Positions 37,142 to 49,178 of a DNA stretch of 64,000 bases are shown in pieces. The stretch's first letter is position 1; every line of letters starts with the position of its first letter. The notes under the pieces were generated by a model. That model worked only from the letters and a program-made list of their open reading frames with translations. It made no database searches and had not been told where the DNA came from. The stretch is from Cerrena zonata. Its lineage: Eukaryota > Basidiomycota > Agaricomycetes > Polyporales > Cerrenaceae. The stretch is taken from assembly GCA_038087015.1 (NCBI GenBank), contig JASBNA010000029.1, positions 473,200 to 537,199 of the forward strand, given 5' to 3'. The position numbers and the translations under genes are program-made.

Positions 37142-39184
37142 ACTGAAGATGTTAGAACGATGTTAGAGATGTTAGGTCTTCAACGAGTGCAAGCTACAGA
37201 TCCCCAAATGTTTAAAGTAAAGCTGATGGTAAAGAGAAAGAGTGGCACGAGAATGAGGATTAGTGACCGATGTGATAGTCGCTAGCTCAGAGCTCGACCT
37301 GCAAGGTTCATTGAGCAGTAAGCCAATAGAGTGCTGATGATAATACATTCGATGTTCGGCATGATGGAAAGCCGAATATTGAGTGTACCCGCACTTGTCT
37401 TCACACCAAAAATCCAACTCGGTCTAGACGGGGCGTAGTGGGTGGCGACATGGAAGATCAAGCTCAAGGTGAAGGTAAGCGCTCTCATCCATCAAGATGC
37501 GGATCGGTGTCAAGGATCTACCCTCGGTCAACTCCAGATCTCCGCCAAGATCCCCGTAAAAAGATTCCGGTGCCCATCGGCAGGGGGTTTTGATAGGCTT
37601 TCAGGCGGCCCCTTTTGGTGATGACTTTATCACTATCTAATTCGTACTGTGCCCCTCACACGTTGCAGCTGCTTTTGTCTTACAGCGATTTCCAACTACT
37701 CATCACTCAAAAAAAGCTGCGCATACTCCACAAGCAATGTCCGAGTACTTATTTTCAAAACACAATATAATTCCCTAATTCAGTAATAAACCTTCCATAA
37801 CAGGAAGTATAAATGCCTTTTCAGGAACACGAGGCATCGTCGTATTGTCCTTCTTCTAGTGAAGCTAGAAAAATTCACCACGATATGAATCGGACTGAGA
37901 AAGTACTTGAAACGGTCAAACGGAGGTAAGATAAGGTTATAGTGACTATGGTCTAGTCAGGATCAATGAATAACTTTATGTGTGAATTTCTCCGAGATTT
38001 AAGAGCATGAGCCTGAGCATACGGATGAACCCGAGCTTGAGCTTAACTTCATTTGCTACGTAGATCATAGCATGGACGCTAACGCCTGGCTGAATATTGA
38101 AGTCGCGATTTGGGCCATCGAAGAGTTGATAAGGAATGACGCACATTGTATACGGGTCCGAACAAGACGAGAGGAGGGGCGCCGCAAGTTATTGGATTTT
38201 GATTCGCTCCTCTGAAAACTCACTCCAAGCCTTTGACAATGATTACAGCTAAAATTGCCATTAAACGTGTGTCAAAAGGCCTTGTATCACCTCAATTTTC
38301 TCCGGGAGCCGATTTTGTCCAAATAGGATACATGATATTTGGCAACACGTATACAGCACAAAACATGCGGAGCTCAGCATTAAGATTCTCTCCCAAAGTC
38401 GGCAATATCCCGCTTCTTCACACACCCCCGAAGCAATTTCGCTCTGGGCGTACATCGCAAGGGCACATTCTACCTGTGCACGAAAAGGGGATCAAATTGA
38501 TATCCCACAGGTGTCCGGGGTCCACCTCACCCTATCTAGCACGTCTTTGAAATTGTATTTCGTGCGCTCAGGCTTGACTGGGACGCTCATGCTTTGGTGA
38601 CATCGCTAACATCGCACATGGCCTTGGCAACTGCAGGGGTGGGCAATCATCACTAGGAGCTGCCAGATTGACTACGGGACTGCAAACCGTGTTCTCCCAC
38701 AGTGACAAGGCCCTTGACATGAAGATAGGCCAGTGCGCTTGCCATCATCGGGGATGTCAGTCAGAACCTATCTGATTTACATCTCCCCTTGAGTTTCTGA
38801 CCCGCATCCTATTGGATTCCGAAACTACGCAGGTTCTAATTCAACGCTTCCCAGAAGCTTCTCTAAAACTGTCGCCCGTGTCAATTGTTGCCGAGGGTGT
38901 CTCCGAGCATAGTGCCTGACGGATCGTATTCACCGAAATAAACTCCTCCCGTTCACCCAAAATGAACCGCAAACATTTCTAGTGGTGAATAATACGGACT
39001 TCTGCGCCTCACGCCATGTTAATGATATTCTATTCGATGATACCACTCGTGTCATTTCAATAATCCACTCTTCAAGGGAGCTTTTCCCGTCCGGTTTCTG
39101 TTTCCCCTCTTGCCTCTGTAGCTCCCCTAGACTGATAGACACTGAAGCACATCTCGACCCCGTCGCCCTTGTTCTAGGTCCAAG
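37142..39184. other. 2-kb interval without a recognisable gene
   Basis: Holds promoters of P450 gene 3 (minus) and the thioesterase-like gene (plus), which are divergent. Only short unlinked open frames are present. No repeat or RNA gene recognised. Confidence 0.45.
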
Positions 39185-40652
39185 ATGAGACGTGCTGTCG
39201 CATTGTACCCTATCTATCGTGCTACGAGGACGATTCCGTTCCTTCGTGCTTTGAGCAGATCGTATCCTGTCCTTCTCAAATTCATCGCAATCTTCTTATT
39301 TTTGGTCAACCTTCGTTCTTGGCCCCTTACATGGCATCGTAAGTATTGTATTCAATATTTCACTAGACATGTTATGTTTTCTGAGTTCACAATCATAGTG
39401 CGAGTATGGAGACCCGTAGTCCAAATCAAAGTTAGACAACTTCTCGCCCAGCTCAGTTGGATCCTACAACCGCGGAAGATCAGGAACGCTAAGAATGAAC
39501 AATTCTTAGAGTCATTGTCGCCCGTGGGTGTTAACCCTCTTGACATGACTTGCTCCTACAAGACTTGGGCTGGTTCGTACAATAATTCGTTTCTTCGATG
39601 CCCAAACCGTATTGACGTCGAAATGGCTAGGTCCCGACGATTGTGATTTCAACCTCCATTTAAGCAACTCGTGCTATGCTAAGGTAACGCTTGATAGAAC
39701 TTTGTCTGACATATATTTAACGTCTTATTTCGTGGATAGAACCTTGACGCCGCTCGTTTCAAGACCTCAGCAACGTTTTTCCCAGCTCTTTTTACTTCCG
39801 GTGGCTGGGTCGCACTTGGAGGTGAGATCCACCAAACGCAAGTTTAGTCTAGGATACTAATTCTATCTCATAGCTACTCATTACACTTTCATTCGTGAAA
39901 TTCCCATTTTGTCGAAGTATGAAATGATCTCTAACTTGCTCTGCTGGGACCAGAAATGGGTAAGTCAGATATGAATATGCTCTTTTCACACCGCTCCGTC
40001 TAACCAGGCAATAAATCAGATTTATATCGTCACTCGCTATATCACTCGAGGCAAGAACCAGAAAGGGAGCATCACCATACCGAAACTTGTTCATTCCAGC
40101 AGTACCTCATCTGTAAATGGAAAGTTCCCGTCCTACCCACCAACATCTACCCAACCGTCAGGCTCTTCGGCTATTATTGAGCTACCTGACTTCGGTCCAT
40201 CTAGTACGACCTTCAAGCAATTCATCTCCACCGAAGCGTTGTCAGCGGAAGAACAAGGTGCAACACTGAACTGTATTGCAATTTCTCGAATGTGCTTCAA
40301 GTTCGGCCGAATTACTTGCCCACCATCTCTCGTGATTGCTTGCGAAGGTTTCTCTAATCAACTCTCGAAGTCGGAAATGCAATTCCAAGTACCCTATTCG
40401 CATGTGAACCCACCGCCTCATTACAAGAAACACGTCTTGCCCCTCCGTAACCCGGATCTGGACAACGGCTCTCTCAAGCGCATGAACAAGTTCCTCAAAG
40501 GCGGTTGGAGAGAGGTTCCCGAAGACCAACGGTGGTGGGAAGAGGCTTTGGGCGGTGCCATTGAAGAGAGACGTAGTGCGAATATGGAGTTGGTTGATGG
40601 CTTACGAAGTGGTATGGACGGACTGAGGGAAATGTATTTCTCAGTTGAGTAG
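39185..40652 (+). CDS. THEM6-like hotdog-fold thioesterase family protein
   Basis: Probable acyl-CoA thioesterase-type hotdog protein. Exon 1 (start 39185, MRRAVALYPIYRATRTIPF) contains a hydrophobic segment (YPVLLKFIAIFLFLVNL) that would anchor it to a membrane. Spliced exons continue with LRVWRPVVQIKVRQLLAQL, SPVGVNPLDMTCSYKTWAGP, then the hotdog signature DDCDFNLHLSNSCYAKNLD (compare D-x-D-x-x-x-H-x-N-N in the family), AARFKTSATFFPAL, GATHYTFIREIP and CWDQKWIYIVTRYITRG. The C-terminal part (from about 40090) is longer and less conserved, ending in ERRSANMELVDGLRSGMDG and LREMYFSVE. There are about five introns and the frame is intact. Animal THEM6 has a similar membrane-anchored layout. 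It could be a bystander or could release an acyl group in the neighbouring pathway; the sequence does not decide. Confidence 0.7.
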
Positions 40653-42333
40653 ATTTGCTCCCTCTGCTCATAATCCCCTTGTGGCGAGGAAATTCATGTC
40701 TTTCTCCCCTTTGGATTTGGCGGTTGGTGTAGTATTTCTATGTTGGACTTTTATGGTATTGGGTGTATTATTTTGTTGCTCTGTATCCTTCAGAGTCACC
40801 ATCTTGTTGAATGACCATCGTTAGTCTATTTCTTGGTGTTTTTGTGTAGAAACCGTATAACGTGTAAATCAGATGTGTCTTTTGGAGCCTTTACATTCTG
40901 AATCGGGAATTGGTGAGATTAAATGATGCAGATTGTTTCTATATTCGCGGACTGCGAACCACTCCATTAGTTATATAACTTTGGGGCCAATGAAGACATT
41001 GTCTCTAACGTGAAAGTTAACGTGAACTTAGACTGATTGAAGAAAATTCAGACCAAGTTTCCTTTCAGCCTGCCCTAAACTTACCCCACAAGCCCCATCC
41101 ACTGTCACGTCTTCTATAACTTGTTTCATTTCCAAATCCGAGAAGGATCGTTTGCACCGAGATATATGGAACCATACATTGAACGACTTTGGGCCGGTTA
41201 TCATCACAACTACAAGAACTGCCGACTCAGTCTTTTTGAAACATCTCCAGGGCCTCTGTACCTTGCATCTTTCAACGACTCGGAGGCCGAGTGTCATTGC
41301 TAAGCCAGTAGGCAAGACAGTAGACGAAGAGTTTCAACCAGAAGCTGTATTGGAGAAATGAACACACATTATTAGGTCAAGGACAGAGAGCTAAGGAATC
41401 GACTGTTTGCTGAGTTTCTGGTGGACAATGTACGTCTTACACGCTGCATCGACTTAAATCGTGGTTATACTCACATCCGACTGAAATAGAGCCATTCGTA
41501 GTAAGAAAAAATTGGTATGACACTTTCTCGCACGCGGATTGTACATGAAGTGCCCCCAGATTATCAATCAAGGACGGTCCTATAGTCTCGGTCTATTCGC
41601 CTTGTAGCATCCTAGTGAGCTCTTCGAAGCATCACCCATGCTTTAATTCAAACGTCTCTATGCAACAGCTTATTTCGACCAATATATGGTATAAATCCCC
41701 AGATAATCTTCTCCTAAATGTTTAATGTTAAGTAGGTTTCAAAGATATCTTTTCATCCGCTCACCCATATATACCCACAGAATGATATCTGTCAAGGGCT
41801 TCTATCGTAAGCAATATTATTCTAGGAGGTCATTAGTCAAGTTAGATCTAATGGATCTGAAGTATACATCTCCTCAGGAAAGGGTGGATAAATACCGCAA
41901 TAATCGTCATATGCAAGGCGTCGAACCACCGCCGGCAGCACCTGTTCGATGTGAGGGGTCAGAATCAATATTAGAGATATACTATTCTCATAATGAAGGA
42001 CTTTGTTGCGTGCGATCGAGTGAAGGTCCAGTCGTAGTAGGCTTCATCATCGCCTTCGAGGAAAGATTGGGGTGAAGTATCGGGAATAAGGCTATTGTTG
42101 ATAATACACGAGGTGCTCGCCCCTTTCTTCAAGTGACATGATGGCAGTTGGTATTGCATCAGCAGCTCTGTACCATGCACCAAGTGCCAGGAGCGTCCCA
42201 GTGAGTCATGAGTTGAGAATGTCCTACCACAAGCAGTTCCCTACCCAGAACTACAGATGCATACAACTGGACATCTCTGACAAAGTTGAAGTTGACAGTG
42301 TCGCGCAGATGATCGGACGCAGGGACGGTGAGT
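40653..42333. other. 1.7-kb interval without a supported gene
   Basis: Contains the 3' flank of the thioesterase-like gene and unassigned sequence left of the retroelement. Open frames near 41028-41361 (both strands) and 41725-42075 lack motifs, introns and a good start, and are not called. Confidence 0.4.
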
Positions 42334-42513
42334 CTAGAAGACAAGAATAAGAATTAATTGCTCAGCTCGGACTCTAGTGAGAACGACTGATAGATGTAGC
42401 TACCTAGAAGACAAGAATAAGAATTAACTAGTATCTGTCAGTAGGTACTACTATAAAAGAATATAAATAAAACCACGCACTTGCTCAGCTCGGACTCTAG
42501 TGAGAACGACTGA
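42334..42513. repeat. Two interleaved direct repeats beside the copia element
   Basis: The 23-base unit ctagaagacaagaataag+aatta occurs at 42334-42356 and 42404-42426. A 33-base unit beginning ttgctcagctcggactctag occurs at 42358-42390 and 42481-42513. In the first pair the units almost touch; in the second they are separated by about 54 bases that include tataaaag. This looks like a local duplication with an internal deletion (or insertion), possibly a remnant of the retroelement's terminal region. Confidence 0.75.
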
Positions 42514-42696
42514 GCGAAAGGACTCTACGTACGCGCGTCGATACTCAACGCGATGACTAAGCTACCCGAAAAGGAAACGCGCGAGCGGTGAGTCGGTATG
42601 CTCACTGAAAACTACGGTAAGTGCTACTTTCAACACGCCCACTCAGGGAGCATAAACGCGAAATGGTAGAATAAAATAAATAAACCTTTAATACAT

Positions 42697-45600
42697 CTAT
42701 TCCAACCCCAAACCCTTCACAAATCGGTCATGCTTTTCGCGAGCAAGACCCTTTGTCAGGACATCAGCAACCTGATCTCCAGTAGGTACGTATTCCGCAG
42801 TGATAACTCCATCTTCAAGCTTCTCGCGGATGAAGTGGTGTTGCACTTCAACGTGCTTCATCCGACCGTGGAAAACCGGATTCTTGGCCAACGCAATCGC
42901 CGATTGGTTGTCAATAAGAATTTCGGTTGGACCTGCCTTCAACATGCCTAATTCCGACAGGATGAGTCGAAACCAGACGGCTTCTTTCGCCGCTTCGGAT
43001 CCTGCGACGTATTCAGCCTCAGTGCTAGAAGTTGCAACAGTACGTTGCTTCTTCGATGCCCAGGATACCGCTGCGCCGCTTAAAATAAAAGCGTAGCCAG
43101 TGGTCGACCTACGATCTACAGTGTCACCTGCGAAATCGGCATCGACGTACCCTAATAGTTCTTCTGCCTTGGAGGATCCACGGTAAGTCAACTTTAGGTT
43201 GGTCGTACCTCGAAGATAACGGTAGACTCGCATGAGGGCGTCCCAGTGAGCCTTGCCAGGGGTGGCAGCATGTTGGCTGAGAATGCCAACGGCGTAGGCG
43301 ATGTCAGGACGACTGCCTAGCATCAAGTACATGAGGGACCCGAGGGCACTCTGGTACTTTCGAGCATCGATCTCTGCCAGGGAGAGTTTCGGTAAGTGTA
43401 AGTTAGCAGCAATAGGTGTGCTAACAGGGCGACAGCTCGACATGCTGTGCTGTTCAAGCACGTTCTCGATGTGCTGACGTTGAGAGATAGAGATCGTCCG
43501 AGCGGCGCGATCTCGTTCGACTTCCATGCTAAGAAGCCACTTCGGATCACCTAAGTTGGTCATCTCGAAGATTTCGGAGAGTTTGTCTTCAATGAGGAGC
43601 ATGCGACGGATGCCCTCAGACTTGTCGGAGAGGAGGATCATGTCGTCGACGTAGATAGCAATGATTAGAAGCATACCATCTTCGACCTTGTAAAAAATAC
43701 AATGATCAGCTTGACTCCGAGTGAAACCTAGACCTTCAAACTCCTTTCGTATTCGCTTGTACCACTCTCGACCAGCTTGTTTGAGACCGTAGACCGCCTT
43801 GTTGAGCTTCCAAACGTGACCGTCTGGAGCGCTGAAGCCAGGGGGAGATTCCATGTAGATTTCTTCATCAAGATCACCGTTAAGAAATGCCGATTTGACG
43901 TCCATTTGGTGGATTTCGAGGTCGAGTTTGGCGGCAAGGGCAAGGAGGAGTCGAATTGAGGCGAACTTGGCAACAGGAGCGAATGTTTCATCATAATCTT
44001 CTCCAGGGCGTTGCCTGTTACCGCAGACTACAAGGCGAGCCTTACGTTTGATAACTTCGCCGTTCGGACCTCGTTTAGTCTTGAGAATCCATCGACACTT
44101 GAGAATCCGTTTATCGTCAGGACGTTTCACAACAGTGAAGACATTTCCTTTAGTGAACTGATGGATTTCAAGGCCGCAGCTTCCATACCACTCAACAGCG
44201 TCAGGACGATTCATGGCATCTGGTAAATCAGAGGGATCCTTAGCCATAGATGTATAGTGAGCATGTTCTTCATCAGAATCGCCCACTGAATCGTCGTTCC
44301 AAGCGCCAGGAGGGAGAGTATGAGCTGGTGTCTTCCTTTGGTAAGAAGAGACAAAATAGCGGTCGTCGTCGTCACGAATTGGAGCAGTACGAGAGCGAGT
44401 TGACCTTCTAGGTTCAGGAGGAGGAGGAGGAAGAGGAAGAGGTTGTGGAGGAGTGTGGTCGGATTCCTGGTCAGAGTCGTCCAGAATGGCTTCGACTTGG
44501 TCGTTGTCCTCAGAATCTTCATCCTTGGGTGTCTCTGTCTTTAACAGAGCTGGTTCTGCAGCTGGAGGCGAAGGTGAGGGAGTAGGATCGAGCTCTAGGC
44601 GAACTCTGTCTCGAATACCTTGCCCTTCGTCAAAGAACACATCACGTGAGTCGAGAACGCGACCTGTATTGCGATGGAGAAGACGGTAACCACTCTTGTT
44701 AGGAGTGAACCCAATGAAGACGCATTCGAGGGACTTAGCATCGAGTTTGCGACGTTTCTCGTCAGGAATGTGTACGTAGGCTTTGCAGCCAAAGATGCGG
44801 AGATTGGCGAGTGAAGGTTTAACCCCATAGAAGGATTCATAGGGCGTAATGTCACCTTCGAGGGCACGAGTCGGAATTCGGTTGATGATCCAGGCGGCGT
44901 GGAGAATGGCATCACCCCAGTAGGTATTGGGAAGACCAGCATCACTTAACATAGACCGTGCCATCTCAACGAGAGTACGATTCATACGTTCGGCGATACC
45001 GTTCTCTTGAGGGGTGTAAGCATTGGTAGTCTCGTGATGGATGCCTTTGGATTCAAGGAAGTCGGCGAACTTTGAGGATTCGTATTCACCGCCACCGTCA
45101 GACCGAAAATAGACAAGCCGACTGCCAGTTTCGACTTCAACACGTTCGATGTAACGCATAGAGATGGTTGCAGCTTCACCCTTGGTCTTGAGAAGAGCGA
45201 CCTTGAGGTGGTGAGCACGACCGTCAATGTGGGTAACAAAATAGAAGTGACCAAGCCGTGATCGAGTTTGCATGGGACCGCAGACGTCAGAATAAACACG
45301 ATAGTTTACCCTTGGACTTTCGACCGATGATTTTGAGGGAATCGGACGGCGACTCTGCTTACCGTAGAGACACGGTTCACATGCTTCGGATCGTGAGGCG
45401 TGACCACCTTCAATCTTCATGCCAGTGACCATGGACTTGCGTTCCAGTCGAGCGACTGTATCAACGTTTGCATGACCGAGACGTCGATGCCAGGTTTGAA
45501 TATCAGCCTTGGAGGTAGTCTCCTTGGCAACATAGAGAGACAATGACGAGGAGTCATCGAGGAGGGAAGGTGTGAGAGGTGTGTCGAACGAGGCAATGAG

Positions 45601-46896
45601 AGCTCGTGAGGGGAGAGAAGGGCGGCAATTGATAACATAGAGACCACCAGACTGCTTAGCTGACCCACGAATACTGAACTTCTTGTGAGTAATTACACAG
45701 CCGGAGTCTTCGAAAGAGATCTTGTAGCCTAGGCCAGTGATATTTGAGATTGAAAGTAAATTTCCGGCGAGATCGGGGACGTAGAAGACACCAGGGAGAA
45801 CCGTTTGATAGGATCCACCCGTAGTGGTCTCGAAGTTGAGAACGACACGCCCACGGTGAGTAGCAAGGATGAAGCTATCATCACCGAGGCGGACACGCTT
45901 GGGAGTGGAGAGAGGAATGAGCGAGTGGAAGAACTCGCGTTGAGAGCTCATAGAGCCCGAAGCGCCAGAATCCAGGATCCAGCGTTGAACCGTGAGTTGA
46001 GAACGAGTTTCCGTAGCCACGAAAAGCTCGAGCTCTTCAGGTTCTTCGTCTTCCGTACGTGCCACTTTAGCGGTGAGTTCCTTCGGTTTGTCTTGCTTTA
46101 GCTTTTCGATCGTCGCTTGTTTCTTTCGACACTCTTCCTCGCCGTGACCTTTCTTCCCGCAAAATCCACACTTCACCTTCTTCTTTTCATCTTTCGAGTC
46201 CTTCCCCTTGCTACCAGCATTACCCCCTTTGCCCTTCTTGAATTGCCCATGCCGCGCGAGCAAGGCTATTTCAGAACCATGCTTACGATCCTTTTCTTGA
46301 CGTAAAACTTGTGCCGTGACCTTTTCGGTTGTGAGCTTGTCGTCAGAGGAGGTTAGGATGGTTTTGAGGGTTTCGTAGGAAGGAGGGAGTGAAATGACGA
46401 TTGCGATAGCGATGAGCTGATCGTCAAGTGATACTCCGAGGGTGTTGATGATGTGGCCCTTCTGGATGATAGAATCCATCTGGGGACCGAGAGGAGATTG
46501 GTCATCTAGGGTGCCACGGAAAAGTTCAGCGATTAGGTACGCTATAGTCTGCTTGCCTGTGCCCTGATAGTGCTCATTCAGCTTGTCCCAGGCTTCTTTC
46601 GAGCTCGTAGCATGCATGACGCCGTTCAGAGGCTCGTCCTTGATGGTGAGCGTGATCTGCGCCTTCGCTTCGCGATCGCGTGAGTCCCAGTTAGCGATCT
46701 CGGTAGATTTTGGATCTTGAGTAGTCGGGACTGGACGCGGTTCCGTTCCGTCAACGATCGGCAGCAATCCACGGATTTCCAGTACGGTTTTCACGCGGTA
46801 GCGCCATGTCGAGAAGTTAGAGCCGTCGTTTTCGAGAGACGCGATGTCAAACAGACGAGAGGAGGCCTTCGAGTCAGCAGAAGTGGTTGTCGCCAT
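42697..46896 (-). mobile_element. Ty1/copia retrotransposon polyprotein, complete frame
   Basis: A single uninterrupted 1399-residue Gag-Pol frame, start at 46896, stop at 42697. Order of domains: Gag (N-terminal UBN2-like, LENDGSNFSTWRYRVKTVLE), zinc knuckle CGFCGKKGHGEEEC (C-x2-C-x4-H-x4-C), aspartic protease WILDSGASGSMS, integrase HHCC zinc region (HRRLGHANVDTV) and D,D-35-E core (YSDVCGPMQTRS, FRSDGGGEYESSKF, TPQENGIAERMNRTL), reverse transcriptase (HQMDVKSAFLNGDLDEEIYM, AIYVDDMILLSD), RNase H (YVDADFAGDTVDRRSTTGYA, SSTEAEYVAGSEAAKE). Integrase before RT defines copia rather than gypsy. The intact frame suggests a young or active copy. I could not find a matching LTR pair on the two sides, so the element limits are unknown. 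Confidence 0.95.
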
Positions 46897-47077
46897 AGTA
46901 GAGGGTGTAGGTATCGATTAGATCGCAAACCCGTAGTAGTGTAGGACAGAGTTGGTGAGGTGAGTGGGGAAGATATAGAGTTGGATAGAGCTGCGAGAGA
47001 ACCGCTTCGTTCTGAATGGCGGGAGCCTGAGAGTTAGGTAATGCGTTATACACCAGACCCAGTTTACGGGCGACTAA

Positions 47078-47119
47078 ATGACCAGAGACGGGCAATGAAT
47101 TCACCGAGCCTCTGGTCAT
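47078..47119. repeat. Inverted repeat upstream of the copia frame
   Basis: atgaccagag (47078-47087) is matched by ctctggtcat (47110-47119), a perfect 10-base stem with a 22-base loop. An outer pair, taatgcg near 47038 and cgcatta near 47121, is also complementary. It lies in the 5' untranslated side of the retroelement and may form a structure in its RNA. Confidence 0.6.
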
Positions 47120-49080
47120 CGCATTATCAAGCAGAGAGTAGAAAGAGGCAAACTAGTTACTCGCAGAGTCTGAAGTGTGGCGGAACACGAGTTAGAGTTA
47201 GACAGCGAGCGGTAGGATTAAGATTCAGAGATGTCAGATCCGGTGTTTCGTGACGGGCGGGGAACAGAGGCTGGCCTGGAGATGTACGAGACTTTATGAG
47301 GAACATCGGTATTGAATGCGTTCCTGTTGTGTTTTAGCCCTTCTAAGAAACAGTGAGATGAGAGGTATAGGTTGTTCGACAAGAGTATTTGAACGTAAAG
47401 AGACGAGAGGACTAGATCTTATTTAATGAGTTTGAGTCATAAGACTGACGGTCCATTAAATCATCCTATCTATAGGAATTCTGGTCCGAAGATGCAACTG
47501 TCAGACGTTGGCATGATGAAATCTTTCAAGTGATCAATATTACTTACCCCTAGTAGGCTCCTTCAAGTTAGGAATCATGAGCCCAGAGAGTTATTTCGAC
47601 CCTTTTAGAAAGACTGCTTGGGTGTAGTTCCAGCATCAACTCGGAAGACATATGAACTTACTACACTATCGAAGGATGATTCACTGGCATTGGTGGTATG
47701 GTGACATATGATCAGTATTTGTATTTGTTATTCCGTAAAGCTATTGCCATATTTGGGACGAAGATGATCTACCGCAATAATCCTCCCGGGCCGACGAGTC
47801 CTGCCACCAACTAATCCTTCACCGGGACTGGATGCTAGGATACCAATCCCCTTTGAAGCTACTACATCTTATCTCGTAACACTTCACTCCTTACCATGTC
47901 TAGTTGGATTCCGGAGCTCCAGACAAGAAGAGTGTTTGTTATTAGGCGGCCGCAGCTTAAGTAGTACCAGTAGGTCAGTAATCATTCGTACCTGTCAGGA
48001 TTTGTTCAGACATACTTCATCCTTTTGTAATCCATGCGATCTTACAGCTATCTAACTCCGCAGCTATAACTTGAGGCTCCATTGTCACGAATGGAACTGA
48101 CATTGCAATCACTAGGTCCTAACGACTCATACGTAACTTCGAGTTGAACTCCGATCTTGTCTTTGGTGAAACGGAGCGCCAACATCAACCGCACTATCAG
48201 AGTTATCAATATACTATGCACCATATACAGTCAGCCGAATTCTACATGCACATTGACCCCATCCACGAAGCAGATGGAATTGAGAGGGTCTCGACATTGC
48301 ATAGGCCCGGGATCCCCATGTTCACTTACTGATTCTGGCCTATGTTCTGAACCACCGCAACACCAAGTTCCGTAGCTATTATTTCTATATATCACAATTG
48401 GCGTTGATCTCTCAATCACCTCTCAGACCCGAACAAGTAACCTTCTAAAATTGCTATTGATGTTCGTTAGTGATACCCTTGATTCGCCGTCTCTACTAAT
48501 ATGGACTGTCACGTCAAGTACGTGAAGACAATGACCATCCTTAGTCACTCTCTGGTGACAGGAGTCTTGGTATAAGTCATCTTCTACACGTTGTATCCGA
48601 AAGAAATGTCTCATAGTTGCTAATGCTTCGTTGTCAGATTGTCTTTGCAGAATGAAAATATGGCCCTATTTGCGAGGTGTAATTGGAAAGCTATTTTCTA
48701 GCGTACCAGTCACCTATGCACAGTTTTGTTCTTGATCTCTGCGTTAGGGGTCAAGGTAACACCCGGTGCTCCCCTCAAACTATCGGGGCGATTCCAAGGC
48801 TGAAATGTTCAGTCTCGTCCCACTAGAACAATCCCGGAGTTCTTTCCGTAGGACCACACCGTCATATTGAGCCTTTAGAAATGCTTACTGACAAATGAGC
48901 GACCCCAACTGATGTCTTCCGTGATTTCAGGGCTGCAATGTGGCGTTGTTACCAAACTGAAAGCTTAGTATGGACATCTCTAGCGATCAGTGGGTACTCA
49001 TCGTTCAAAATTTTCCTTCACGTTCTGGATCTTGCAAACACCTGTAATCTTGACCTCATCTGGAGCAGCGTCATGGTCCC

Positions 49081-49087
49081 ATATAAG
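49081..49087 (+). promoter_or_regulatory. Candidate TATA box of TRI5-like gene A
   Basis: atataag in the context cccatataagacc, 98 bases upstream of the chosen ATG. The paralogue C has atataaa at exactly the same distance within an otherwise drifting flank, which supports function and supports the start choice. Confidence 0.55.
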
Positions 49088-49178
49088 ACCTGTGACCAAG
49101 GACGCTGCGTTCTCATCTGAGTTTCATATACCTACTCAGCTCATAGCTGCCACACCACCACAACCTCACACAGCGGAG

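Larger units (their letters stand above)
46897..49178. other. Interval between copia frame and TRI5-like gene A
   Basis: Includes the copia 5' side and, from about 47710, the long upstream flank of gene A, which is also copied at 51729-53178. No separate gene is visible. Confidence 0.5.

Noticed and set aside
41028..41361. Overlapping open frames on both strands near 41.1-41.4 kb
   Set aside because: Short, motif-free and mutually antisense; no evidence for either strand.
41725..42075. Plus-strand open frame of 116 codons next to the copia element
   Set aside because: Basic, low-information protein without a family motif; may be chance or retroelement flank.
46717..46944. Terminal repeat of the copia element adjoining its start codon
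   Set aside because: Compared with sequence beyond 42697, no direct match was found.
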